Part shown: positions 1 to 10,258 of the stretch, piece after piece | Numbering within the stretch: position 1 is the stretch's first letter | Layout of the letters: the number at the start of each line of letters is the position of its first letter | Source: Amanita rubescens | Taxonomy: Eukaryota; Basidiomycota; Agaricomycetes; Agaricales; Amanitaceae | Length of the DNA stretch: 64,000 nt | Direction: 5' to 3' | Assembly (NCBI GenBank): GCA_015039365.1 | Contig: WION01000026.1 | Location: 62,001-126,000 of the forward strand | Notes under the pieces: generated by a model | What the model was told of the DNA's origin: nothing | The model's database searches: none | The model's input: only the letters and a program-made list of their open reading frames with translations | Translations under genes and position numbers: made by a program

Positions 1-51
1 CCTTCTCCAAGCCGTTCTCTTACGCCAAAATTGCTGCCCGCCGTTCCTTTC

Positions 52-166
52 GCGACCACCGTAGAGAAAAGAAGTGACCTTTCTGATTACCTTCCATTAC
101 CCTTTACTGATTGACAGATCATCATAGAATGCTGTGCAATCATTGATGACCAGCGGCTCGCTCGCC
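52..166. repeat. direct repeat, copy 1
   Basis: About 115 bases that recur almost unchanged at 1291-1405, in the same orientation; both copies run from a gaccaccgtagagaaaag block to a cagcggctcgctc block. The copies differ by a few substitutions and small indels. They bracket about 1.1 kb that contains the truncated membrane-protein frame at 264-557. No terminal inverted repeat or transposase is visible, so this looks like a segmental duplication. Confidence 0.8.
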
Positions 167-263
167 ATGACAAATCTCATTGGTTATATTTTTGTTCCCT
201 TCGCTCTGACAATTCGACCTGTATAAATATCAGTGTTCAGCTAGATGTTGAAATTCTACTTAT

Positions 264-557
264 ATGCTATCCAGGCTCGAAGCATTTATCATCGGGGTGA
301 CCTTGGAGGCAACCCTAGCGGGTGTATATTTCGCCTCATTTCTGCTGTGCCTACGGTGGCTCATCTTTTCAGACGATGGCGGAACCCTGCGCAAAGCTAG
401 TCATCTCATTACCCTCATCCTCTTTGCTTTCACGGTGACAGCACTCGGCATCGGTCTGCAAAAAGTGTTAACCGTTTCTCATGATGCCTCTGCTATGGTT
501 AGCGCTTGCGTTGCCTTTGCAGGGAGGGATCACTGGTCTGGAGCGTCGTGTTTCTGA
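264..557 (+). pseudogene. fragment of agaricomycete multi-pass membrane protein
   Basis: A 97-residue frame starting MLSRLEAFIIGVTLEATL, with two hydrophobic segments (about residues 8-35 and 45-65) and the sequence LRWLIFSDDGG between them. This resembles the N-terminus of the large agaricomycete family of seven-helix membrane proteins of unknown function, normally 300 or more residues long with several introns. Only the first two or three helices can be read; after residue 80 the frame leaves hydrophobic sequence and stops. A missed intron is possible, but I found no continuation downstream, so a truncated copy is more likely. It lies between two direct repeats. Confidence 0.45.
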
Positions 558-1290
558 TTTTCCTGTGAAACTCTGATCAAACGTTTCACTGTCATGTGCG
601 CTGGGCTTATTCGCTTCTTAACAACCTTTATGTCCATCCCCCGATGCTGCGTACTGATGTCGCCATTAAGCGAGACATTCAAAACTTCACCGCATCTTCC
701 GTTCGTCATCTAATTTTCCCCTTTAAATGATCGATAGCGCTGCTTGAAACTTTTGAATGAAGAATTATTTATACATCCAGTAAAAGCGAAAACTGTGAGT
801 CGGATTCATTTCCAAGTAAAGGCTAGCCTACATCGTTCGGCGCAGGTCATATGCTATGATCGACAGATCCAAGGCTTTACTTTCCTGTACCTGCCAATCC
901 GAAAGCGAGGTTGTGATCCGAGTCGGCAGTGAGCGTTCCATCTGGTTGATTGTTCAAACCTCGTAAATGAAGAACAAACCTTTGATTCACCCCCATGTGT
1001 GTTGGGCCTCTTTGATGCATATCCTTCATTCTGACTCGTTAAACTTTCAGTCCTTTTATTCCTGCCCCCACATAATTCTCAGTCGAAGCTGAGTTTCAGA
1101 GGCGCGGATCTAGGGCATCAGTAGCGCCAACATCGCCAACGTAAGTACGTGAAGGAATAGCATTTTTCTGGTGGTATTGGTATGTTCGAAAAAAGGAAAC
1201 GAGATAGGAATGCGCAGAATGGCGATGAGGATGTGATGTTGATACTGGGCAGACACAAGGTCTGAGACTCAAACTTTCTCCAAGTTGTTC

Positions 1291-1405
1291 GTGACCACCG
1301 TAGAGAAAAGAAGTGACCTTTCCGATTACCTTCCATTACACTGATTGACAGATCATCATAGAATCATAGAATGCTGTGCAATCATTGATGACCAGCGGCT
1401 CGCTC
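1291..1405. repeat. direct repeat, copy 2
   Basis: Second copy of the repeat at 52-166. This copy has a short internal duplication (atcatagaatcatagaat) and lacks a few bases in the lattac-cctttac part. The ricin-lectin-like frame starts immediately after it. Confidence 0.8.
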
Positions 1406-1406
1406 C

Positions 1407-1781
1407 TTGAACAACATCACAGGCTGGCAGGTCACTTGCAACGGGAATACTGACGTTTCGCTTAAGAATGTGCGTTATCGATCGGTCACCCCAATTTCTT
1501 TGGGGAGCTCATTTTGGATTCAGAACCTGGCCTCGGATGCCTGTAGGTGGATTTTGAGACCAGTGACTCCGACGTCCTCACCCACACCTGCACCGGCCCG
1601 GCTGATGATGAACGTTAGTCGTGATCCCCTCCCTGCGGGCAATTATCGTATTCGTTCATATAACAGCAAATATCTTCTCACCATGTCAGACGACGCGAAA
1701 AGCTATGTAACGCGTCAGAGGGATAGGCTGCTCGTCATGATGAACAGGCTCGGGAATGCTCGTAGTAGATGTGATGGATAA
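1407..1781 (+). pseudogene. fragment resembling a ricin-B-lectin-like protein
   Basis: A 124-residue open frame beginning at a TTG/ATG-poor region directly after the second direct repeat. The only recognisable part is LPAGNYRIRSYNSKYLLTM near residues 77-95, which matches the opening strand pattern of fungal RICIN-type beta-trefoil lectins (G-x-YRI-x-N-x-KYL). The usual QxW motifs of the trefoil repeats are not present. The upstream half is unassigned. I read this as a remnant; a spliced gene cannot be excluded. Confidence 0.3.
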
Positions 1782-2093
1782 CTCTTATTGGGGGTTCAGA
1801 AGTCTTCGGAGACTTCTTAGAGCGTTGTGACCGGGGCTGTAACGTGGCTGAGCTCGAGAGAGTTGCATTATCCTCAATATGTGGGTACAGAGTCGCTACC
1901 TCCTCTTGGAGGTGTCAAAAAGCGTACGGTATGACTCAGTAGTATTTCAGGCCGGGAGTCCCTCCCGGGCTTCGCCCATCTGTAGTCTCTTCATTCCAAC
2001 TATATAGTACAATACAGTCGCTCCGTAGTAATAGTCATTCTCCATCCCTACCATATATCTTCTCCCTTAGATCTCTTCCTTCCAGAGCCTTTA

Positions 2094-3911
2094 CTAGCCC
2101 AAGATAATCATGTCTTCAGCTGATACGGGCGGTAAGGGGAAAAAGCAAGCAAACAGTAGGCAACCGCATCCACAATTTGGACCGTCCGAAATAAGTATAT
2201 GTATCGCGACCATTGGTGTCACGGCCATCCTTGCTAGATAGACGATTATTAGTACGATTAATCCGATGATTCCCAACCCCGATTTGAGAAGGCAGACCAT
2301 CGGTTCCCAGAGAAAGCGGACAACCGATTGGAGAAGGCGGACAACCAGTTGGATAAGGCGGACAACCAGTTGGAGAAGAAGGTGGACCACCAATCTTAGA
2401 TGTCGACAGAGTGTTTTTGGTAGTCGCACTAACGCCATCCGAGCAGGATGTCGGCGAAGTGTTTCTGGTAGTCGCACTAACGCCATCCGAGCAGGATGTA
2501 TGTGATACTGACCAGCACGTTTCTTGTCCTGAAGAAAGTCACGCAACGATTGGTGATAGACGGTAATGTGTGAATCCTTGATCTGCAAAAGCGAATGCAT
2601 CGTGCGCAGTTTGCGCTGCAAATTCTCCTCGCTCATTCGTAGACGCCGACGGATAAAATTGAAATCTGTACCCCCAAGAGAAATTACGAGCACAAATACG
2701 TCTCTCAAAAATCTGACGTCTAGCTGCTGAGAGAGTATCTGGATGTAGACTCGGTCTAATTGATCATATGGAGAGGATGTGTCGGCTGAACGGAGCTTTA
2801 AGATGATATCAAGCCGTTCCTTGGGATTGTAATCATCGTCGCCAATGAACTTGATGATAGTCGACGCATATATGAATTGACCTGATGCTCGGAGGGCCAG
2901 TTCGACGATATCTGTGTAAGACAGCAGAGGCGAGATTCCATGTTTTCGGAAAATGGAGAAAAGCTCGTCCTTTAGGTACTTCCGAATGTCATCACTCGGT
3001 CCAAACGCTTCGTCTAGCACAACAGTGCGCGTGATACTTTTCATGTCTCTCCTGTTGAACATTTCGTTGATATGAGCTTCTGGTCTACTGCAAATCAAGA
3101 AGCGTAGTGGGATGCTCGTGCGCACCAACGCTTTCGCGATGAGCACCAGTAAAAGCTCCTGGTCTCGTTCGGTGGCACATTCGTCTACGCCATCAATTAC
3201 GACGAGAAACTTCTTTGGTCGTAGCTTTGGATTGTCGCGACGGAGGTTGTCGAAAACTTTCACGACTAGGTAGTCAAATTGGGTGGTGATGGGTTTCGTG
3301 TAGAGTAAACGGTCTGTCTTTAGTGCGAGTTCGATGTATGGAAGCGTCTCGGGAATGGAGGTGCCCAACTGCCATGCCAGGGTTGTGAACAAGTGATTTG
3401 CAACGCCGCGATACGGGGTATTCCTCAGGAAGAAGAAGGACGCCGCCAGTAGGCTGTCCTTGTAATGTTCGGCGACGGTTTGAGCAATGGCAGACTTGCC
3501 AGCTCCGGCAGGACCATTCAACCACATGATATGTTGACGAGAGTTTGAATCAGCAATCCAGTCTGAAATTACTTCCAAGACCTTTTCGCGGGTTCTGGGA
3601 TGACACCTTGGCGGTGGATAACGTGCTGGTGAATCGTGCATTGCAGCATCAGCAATGTGCGATTTGAGATCACGATAGGCGGACGCTTGCCCGGGAGTAG
3701 GGAGTGAAGAAGTAAGATCCGTCTGCGTCTGAATATCACGATAGGCGGACGCTTGCCCGGGAGTACTAGTAGGGAGTGAATAAGCAGGATCCGTCTGCGT
3801 CTGAATATAAGGATAGGCGGTCGCTTGCCCGGGAGTACTAGAAGCAGGATCCGTCTGCGTCTGAATATCACGATAGGCGGACGCTGTAGGGAGTGAAGAA
3901 GCAGGATCCAT
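2094..3911 (-). CDS. NACHT-domain NTPase (fungal NLR-like, STAND)
   Basis: A single open frame of 605 residues. Residues 1-80 are imperfect repeats of a unit like SAYRDIQTQTDPASS. The NACHT core follows: Walker A GPAGAGKSAIAQ near residue 134, hh-hydrophobic Walker B KKFLVVIDGVDEC near residue 235, and a sensor-type LICSRPEAHI. These are the hallmarks of the NACHT NTPases that are numerous in Agaricomycetes and are generally linked to non-self recognition and regulated cell death. No WD40, ankyrin or TPR repeats follow; instead the C-terminus has a duplicated block, a leucine/valine-rich amphipathic repeat and a hydrophobic stretch (GLGIIGLIVLIIVYLA), suggesting membrane contact. An upstream exon is possible: a 71-residue frame overlaps the 5' end up to 4083. 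Confidence 0.85.
   Translation of the reverse strand: MDPASSLPTASAYRDIQTQTDPASSTPGQATAYPYIQTQTDPAYSLPTSTPGQASAYRDIQTQTDLTSSLPTPGQASAYRDLKSHIADAAMHDSPARYPPPRCHPRTREKVLEVISDWIADSNSRQHIMWLNGPAGAGKSAIAQTVAEHYKDSLLAASFFFLRNTPYRGVANHLFTTLAWQLGTSIPETLPYIELALKTDRLLYTKPITTQFDYLVVKVFDNLRRDNPKLRPKKFLVVIDGVDECATERDQELLLVLIAKALVRTSIPLRFLICSRPEAHINEMFNRRDMKSITRTVVLDEAFGPSDDIRKYLKDELFSIFRKHGISPLLSYTDIVELALRASGQFIYASTIIKFIGDDDYNPKERLDIILKLRSADTSSPYDQLDRVYIQILSQQLDVRFLRDVFVLVISLGGTDFNFIRRRLRMSEENLQRKLRTMHSLLQIKDSHITVYHQSLRDFLQDKKRAGQYHIHPARMALVRLPETLRRHPARMALVRLPKTLCRHLRLVVHLLLQLVVRLIQLVVRLLQSVVRFLWEPMVCLLKSGLGIIGLIVLIIVYLARMAVTPMVAIHILISDGPNCGCGCLLFACFFPLPPVSAEDMIILG
2284..2395. repeat. 21-base tandem repeat in the NACHT gene 3' part
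   Basis: Four to five imperfect copies of a unit like ggagaaggcggacaaccagtt. In the minus-strand frame they encode a leucine/valine/arginine heptad-like repeat (for example RLIQLVVRLLQSVVR), predicted to form an amphipathic helix just before the hydrophobic tail. Confidence 0.8.
2404..2500. repeat. 48-base tandem duplication in the NACHT gene
   Basis: Two nearly identical copies of a 48-base block containing tggtagtcgcactaacgcc. In frame it duplicates a 16-residue segment containing HPARMALVRLP. The high identity suggests a recent event. Confidence 0.85.
3682..3911. repeat. about 60-base tandem repeats at the NACHT gene 5' end
   Basis: Four imperfect units, each containing ggatccgtctgcgtctgaat and gataggcggacgcttgccc. 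They encode the N-terminal repeats of the NACHT protein. Units differ by small in-frame indels (for example tactagtag). Confidence 0.85.
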
Positions 3912-4767
3912 CTGCGTCTGAATATCTGAATAGTAGAGATGTCGTCCTCAAGTACTCAAATGCACGAGGACCAGGTGCGTGTTCCATGTGTTGAATAGGA
4001 ACGATAATCGCTTCGGTAATCGGGAGCTTCAAGCGACGCGTAATTGTAAGTATCGGGGCTGGATCTGTTTTCTCACCGGTCACATTCTCACATTCCGATT
4101 GTTCCCCACCGCTTGGTCAATGGTGCGTGAACAACAAAGCGGAGTGAATATCACAAGTGATCACAGCGATGCAGCAATCACTCAAATGACCGAGTCTCGT
4201 GGTTTGCCTGAGGTTGGGATATGTGAGTTGTACCTATCTTTGGGGGATGTGCTGACACAGTCATGTAGATCGTATTGATGCGTGTTACTGCCGCACACCA
4301 GGTCCCGCATCCTCGTATGGCCTCGAATGAGGCCGTACTTGCTGCCGCCCTCACCCCCCCCACATGACCTCAAACGAGAATATCACGTACACACCAAGAG
4401 AGAACCTGAGGCCGTTGTCACCATCACTGCCCGCTGGGAAGATGCCATGCGGTGCAACTCAATACTTAAAGCCTCGCAGCTTCAAGACCCGTCGGATATG
4501 AGGCCCGCGATGTGCTCGGAATCAAACCAACGGCATCCATCAGTCAATTTTCCACAGGGAACATTGGAAGGGCAAACGCGCAAATCCCACGTTGCTATCG
4601 ATGAATGAGGCTTCACAGGGTTCGGTCACGAGGCTTAAAGCTTAAAGCCCCGAGCTTCGTAGGCACTGCAAATAGCAGCTCTCCGTTGACCGCAAGTCAT
4701 GTCAGTCCTCCCATTATTATTGGTGCCCTTCCGGTCCTTGTCCTCGTCCCCGCCACATTCGCGCTAC

Positions 4768-5891
4768 ATGTCATCTCTCCCGATAGATGATAATATCTTC
4801 GGACATTATTCCAACAACCTTTCTATTGACACTCTCGACCTCAGGAAGGAAAGAAAAGAGCCTGAGCACGAGTTTGTCATCCTCAAAATGGCCGATACAT
4901 ACTATCGCGTCGAGCGGCGTCCATCAGAAGGAACGGGTTTCAATTCCAAGTTGCATGGCTGCAAGGCAGAGGATACCATTACTCCTCTCAACAGCCAGGC
5001 TTACAGGAAAGTCTGCGGGCTCACGGATTGCAAGATTGCTCAGGTTTTTTGGGGTGAACCGAAGCCTGACTTGCATACCGTTTTTGCTTTTTGCAATGCC
5101 ATCCACAAGGATTCCGACGCCGAGAAATACACGTTGGCGCAGTTCAACTGTTACTTCTTTGCACGCACTCTCACGCTACTCATTTCCCGCCATTTCCTCA
5201 CGGGCCTATATTGCCGCATTGGCAAACCGAGAAACGACTTTAGCAGCCTTCCTGGACCTGAGATTGATGCCATCATGGACGACGCGATGAATAGTACGCT
5301 TAGCTTGGACTTCTTAGCAAGTATTCATATTGTCTTCGACTCAGACGTAAGGATGATATTACTCAAGTTCTGATTAAGGAATGACGTGTTATCCAGACAA
5401 AGAGCCGGAATTACAAGGATCTTCGTGAGCATATACTCGAAATGCACAAAAGACACTGCAAGAGGGTTGATCAGTTTGGCGGAAACGGAAATGCGGTGTA
5501 TGATACCTTGAACAAGAAAACGGAAGAGATATGGCGCTGTGTGCCTCCCGTTCCGATATCGGCCAAAAGTCGAGTGGATCCGGACTTGGCCTTGGATTCT
5601 CACGCGACGGCACCGTCCGACGAAAAGAAGTTGTTGGCTCGCCCCAAGCGCGGCAACAACGCTAATCTCAAGACAAGACAAATCCGGAAAGCAGAGCGCT
5701 TAGTTGAGCCTACCAACGACGCATCATTACCATCTCCTGCTACGATTTCGGCAGGTTTGGCTCGTCGTGAAGTCATGGATCCCAAATTGCAGCTCCGCTT
5801 GGCTACAGGGTTGGATAGAGGAGTGCACGTATTACTATTAGCTGTAGGGATTGGGATAGTTATACTTGTGGTGATAGTGCTGAATTTATGA
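4768..5891 (+). CDS. papain-fold-like (LRAT/PPPDE-type) protein with C-terminal membrane anchor
   Basis: Two exons: to 5346, intron 5347-5396 (gtaagg...atccag), then 5397-5891. An in-frame start also exists at 4699; I chose 4768 because the residues before it look like untranslated sequence. The protein has a histidine in HEFVILKMADTYYRVE and a cysteine in LAQFNCYFFARTLTLL about 90 residues later. This His-then-NC arrangement with hydrophobic surroundings is that of the permuted papain-like folds (LRAT, PPPDE), inferred by pattern only. The second exon is charged and ends in a single membrane segment (VLLLAVGIGIVILVVIVL) right at the C-terminus, as in tail-anchored proteins. It is transcribed away from the NACHT gene. 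Confidence 0.6.
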
Positions 5892-6853
5892 AATGTGCAT
5901 TGATCAATGCTGTCACGCTGGTGCTGAGCACGGTAGTACCACACCGACAACCGCCCGCGCATCTTTGTGCATCGAGAAGTTCACGCATGGAGTCTATCTC
6001 ATCCCTTACTAGTATATATATATATTCATATTCACTAGATCTAATATTAAACCCATCTCTTACGGGCTAATTATCTGTAACATACTGTAAGCAAACAAAA
6101 GAAATCGGAGCGGGTGGGAGGGTAGCTTGCGCTTGCGCTAATTCAATGCCTGGTGGAGAAGGGCAAGTCAGTACGGTGATTAAACTTAGAAGGCTTTGAA
6201 TGCAAGGGAAAAAGACGGACCTGGTGGGAGGAAGAGGGAGCTGGGTCTTAGACACGGCAACACTCCTGATCTTTCCTCCCACTCGGTGTGTGATCGAGTG
6301 ATCGAGGGCCGTGGGCCGTACCTGCGGTCATCGCGTGACAATGTGAGGTAGCCCACCGCTGGGCGCGCCCGTTACCGAACATGGTGAGAGCGACCGATGC
6401 GTGGCATCGGGTAGGGGAGCAAGCCCGTGGGAGTCACCTCCGTATTAGGCTAGTGTAAATCTCTTTAAACTCACTTGACGAGATACGTTTTTCGGACTTT
6501 TTCCTGATGTATTCGCCTCGCGTGTTTGGACAGATAAACGGCCATTATTATCAGGAGCTCTCCATAAGTCCTCACCTATCTCACTTTTTCCCAGTCGAAA
6601 TTTCAAAACAGACAAGAATAAGACGGTTAAACAACCTATGCTCTGCCTATGCACCCGCGGATGTAACGCCTTGGTTCCACGTCTCCATGGCTGCATTGTC
6701 AGAGTATAAACGTGGTGCTTGGTAGATACAATAGTGAGTCATTTATTGAGGGTCAGAAAAAAAAATACGCACGATCATCAAGCAGGAATGCATTCTCAAA
6801 CAGGGCTGGATTGTAATCAATGTCTAGGGGGGGAAGAATACAAGCTTTAGTAT
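5892..6853. other. intergenic, no gene recognised
   Basis: No frame here has family motifs. The stretch separates the anchored papain-like gene from the 3' end of the next minus-strand gene. A short poly-TA run lies near 6015. Confidence 0.5.
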
Positions 6854-8168
6854 TCACAAATCGAACAAAAGAGAAGGGGTACCATGGCCACTCATTAATG
6901 CACTTCCATAAGCCTTCCGCGACTCCACATCCGGAAAAGCTAGCCAGTCGATCCACCTAGACCGTTTTGCCAATTTCCAAACTTCAGTTGGAGTCGGTAA
7001 GCTCTTTATTCCACCCTCTTCATCAGATGTTATCTCAGTGTACTGCGGTTGGGAAGATCTTCCAGCCCTTTCTGGATTTTTGCGCTTCATGAACGCCCTT
7101 TGAGTTTGCATCGCGTACCCCTTCGAGCCCTCCGTTGGCACCGGCACCCAATAGAGGAGATCGACAAGCTCTACGACGCGGCGCATAAGTGCGAGAACGT
7201 CGTCTGGAAGCGCGGTCGCAGGAGGTTGCTGCTGAATCATTTTCAAGTAACGTCGAAATTTGATTTCGGCGTTTAGAGTGACGAGGAAAATGTTCAGTTC
7301 ATAGGATCCTTCGCGGTTCTGAAAGTCGTGGCGGAAGGGTGGTAAGCGAGCACTGTCAGGCTCGATCGATTCGCGGAGGCGTCGGTCGCGCGATGGAACG
7401 TAATTCCTGCAAGTTCCAGTAGCGGGGTCATAAATGGGGAGGACGGCGCCACGAGGCAGGAAATGCTCTGGGTGTAGAGAAAGTAGCTCATATTCCGGAT
7501 TGGTGAAGCTGGAGTGATGGAACTAGCCCAAGAGAAAAGATCAGGAACCCTATAGAGAGAAATCGTGACAACATAGATGCGCACATTGAGCGAACGGCCT
7601 CTTTCAATGCCCTTTCGATCCATTTCCTGTTGCCGCCGGTCATTGTCGGATTTCACCATCTCGATAAGCTCATTGACAGTTGAGGACGACGGCGTCAATG
7701 CAATGAAAGCGAATAGATCTAGTGACATGTGGACAAACGGTTCGACTGTTTGAAGTCAGATGAGTCTCGCCAGCGCACGACCCTCAGACTTACGAAGAAC
7801 GAGGTTACATGGATCGTCGAGGGTGAATCGAACATATGGTATGATCCCCAAGTCGAGCTCAATGAGATCATGCTGTAATGAGAAAAGCTTCAGCACCTGC
7901 GGTGGGTCTCTTGGAACTTTTGACTTACAAGTGGTTGCGGATCCCCAGAGCGCACTGCATTAACCATGTGAGCAAGGTGGTGCGCGTACTTCACGGACTT
8001 TGTTATGAGGCAGCCCTCCTCAAGGTCGACATTGCCGCGCATGGACGAGCGGGAGGAGATATTCGAGACTGAAGCGGGTTCGCATTGGATCTCAGGAAGG
8101 TCCAGCACAGCCGGGACTGCAGCAAACGGCTTGACTGAGAGGTGATGATCCTTGGTTATTATTGACAT
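6854..8168 (-). CDS. hypothetical protein, possibly HNH-nuclease-like
   Basis: Reads from MSIITKDHHLSV at 8168 through at least four exons. The first intron starts after SGDPQPL near 7931 (gtaagt...ttacag); then HDLIELDLGIIPYVRFTLDDPCNLVL; an intron near 7795-7745; then EPFVHMSLDLFAFIALTP; an intron of about 40 bases near 7550-7510; then YELLSLHPEHFLPRGAVLP running to FDL at 6854. The AHHLAHMVNAV ... DDPCNLVL ... spacing resembles the AHL...N-L core of basidiomycete HNH-endonuclease-like proteins, but the last histidine is not obvious, so this is a weak inference. The C-terminal third is charged and unassigned. A frame after 6854 (ending 6753) could be an alternative C-terminus. Confidence 0.5.
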
Positions 8169-8589
8169 CTGATTCCCGCTACGTAACAGGTTCGGTTCGG
8201 AGTATTGAACGCTACCCTACAATTCTACGCATCACGTGACCCCGGCTGCTGTCGTGTTGCCTCTGGATCCTCGCCGTCATACCTTATTATCCCTCTTCTC
8301 GGGCACTCGAACATTTTTTAATCATACACGGTTGTTTTCACTCCATCGAGTATTTTGCTCAGAATAGGTATTTTTCTAATATAGGTGCATTGTACTGGTA
8401 AATGTACGCGCTCGTTTCAATGTACACTCGTTTGCCTTGCTGATGGGCTTCTTGATTCGAATCGACGTGTCACTTCAACGGGATATTAAAGATGGCCCAC
8501 TCGTTTTCTTACTTATACAGCCAGGAGATAGTCACGGTTACCGTGTTGGGGATAAACTTGAACTACAGCCATCAACGCGCTAAGTTCTA
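8169..8589. other. intergenic, no gene recognised
   Basis: Contains the presumed promoter of the minus-strand gene ending its 5' side at 8168. Nothing else recognisable. Confidence 0.5.
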
Positions 8590-9364
8590 CTAGAGTATTA
8601 TACAGCATCTCTTATGTTCTTCTGCAGAAACGTCAACATTGACAATGCATGCTAAAAGCTGGGTGGCGAAATCTTGGCAGTTGTTGTCGCGAAGATTATA
8701 ACCGCGTTGGGACATTGCCTCAATCACGGCTTCAGCTTTAAGGAAGGGATTACTACTAGAGCCAGTCATTATTACGAGTGCAAACACACACCTTTCTGAT
8801 GAATCTCCTCGTCAGTGTAAGTCGTCCGACCTTTTGAACGGGGGACTCCCCAAGGATTCGGGGCCGTCGGGGGCGCGGTTCCAACATGCAACGTAATCTG
8901 CGCTCCGAGGAGACTACTGCCATGGGCAGAATTGCGGTCTGTAACTAACTCATAATAACTATCCCCAACCATGACTGCCCAGTGTTGAAGGAATGTGGGG
9001 GCTGCAGGTCCAGTTTGTGTGCTCGAGTGAAGGTTACGAGTAATAATACTGACTACGCGGCCGGTCCCTGTATCGGAGGGCCCAGTACTTGGATTGCTAC
9101 TAGTAGTAGGTTAACCGATCGTCGATAAGCTGTGTAATACTGAGGAACCTACCCGTCATGGCTCCCTCCCTCATGGCTCCCCCCGTCATGGCTCCCAGCT
9201 GCAGGAGCGCTAGTACTGCCAGTGACATGGTGATGTGACTGTTGCGGCGATGAACTGCGCCGTTCAATATCAAGAAATGTTCGGGGGGTTCCATAAGGCG
9301 CGGCATAAGTTAATATGCTAGCAGCTAGGATGAGGATACCGGAGAAGAGGACTGAAAGGCGCAT
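8590..9364 (-). CDS. secreted papain-fold-like (LRAT/PPPDE-type) protein
   Basis: Exon 1 (9364-9153) starts MRLSVLFSGILILAASILTYA, a clear signal peptide, then a GGSHDGGSHEGGSHDG repeat. Intron 9100-9152 (gtaggt...ctactag) is phase 2 and restores the frame into GSNPSTGPSDTGTGRVVS. Exon 2 carries LQHWAVMVGDSYYELVTD, with the probable catalytic His, and EEIHQK near its end. A second short intron near 8770-8800 leads to exon 3 with RGYNLRDNNCQDFATQLL, the probable Cys motif, ending HKRCCIIL. The HWAVxVGxxYYEL...NNCQxFAxxLL signature belongs to fungal proteins with an LRAT/NlpC-like fold; enzymatic activity is unproven. The exact donor of intron 2 is ambiguous. It is similar in motif order to the gene at 4768-5891. 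Confidence 0.7.
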
Positions 9365-9906
9365 TGCGTTGAAGTTAGTTTATGTGTGGATACGGGACCA
9401 GCCCTGTCTATTGTGGCCACAATGTCAGAGCGGGGGACGCATGAAAGTAGACGGGGCTTCTTACATGAAGATAGATGTTAGGATGCACAGCACTGCAGGA
9501 TGGTGAGGAACCATGCCCACTTTTATAGCTCGGGTTGTTGTAGGTGTGTCACGAACGTCTTTCCAGTGCGGTATTGATGTGCCACACAGCACTCATGCCT
9601 ATACTAGGCTTAATGAATCAGACAATTTCTTATCGTCTTTGGTAAGTAGGATCACGAACCTGTCTGTCCAACGCAGTGAGATATTGATATGGACGCCGCA
9701 GAGCGCTCATACCTATACTAGAGATTAACGTTTGAACTTGAATCAGACCTTTTCTTATTGTCTTACCTGCGGGGCATTCGTTCCTACTGAAGTAGCATCG
9801 CAAATTCGATGTCCAGCGATCCTAGCAAGATGTATTCCGTGTGGGATGTTCTGGACTCTGATAAACATTTGTCCAAATAAAGACTAGTAGGATCAGTAAT
9901 AAGTTT
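9365..9906. other. intergenic with a tandem duplication
   Basis: Upstream region of the secreted papain-like gene. No gene seen. It contains the duplicated block listed at 9548-9770. Confidence 0.5.
9548..9770. repeat. two-copy tandem duplication of about 110 bases
   Basis: Both copies contain cacgaac...ttgatgtgcc/atggac...ctcatacctatacta followed by gaatcagac and ttcttat-gtctt. The copies have diverged by about a fifth of positions. Non-coding in any recognised frame. Confidence 0.65.
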
Positions 9907-10258
9907 TCATGACATGGAGGCGTCAAAGGGTGCCATACTAGTATCGAAGGCAAAGTTTTGCCTTTTCGGATGCATGAATCGTGATGGCAATATGTGGCAC
10001 AGCCACTTATTGTATTGAATCACAGCCGTGCGATCCCGGGGAGCTTGAACGGCCTCAAACCATCTTCCCACCTCTGGGCGCAAGTTGATTGACATCTGAT
10101 TTTCGGGAAGCTATCTCCACCCTAGACGCGTTCAACGCCCGCAGGGAATCTCAGGCTACGTCAAATTACATTTTTGTCAAGTCGGCACAGCACGCGCAAA
10201 AACACCACCAATAATTGAACTTTGGGGTACTAAGCTTCGCATCAGTTCGGCGTGTATG

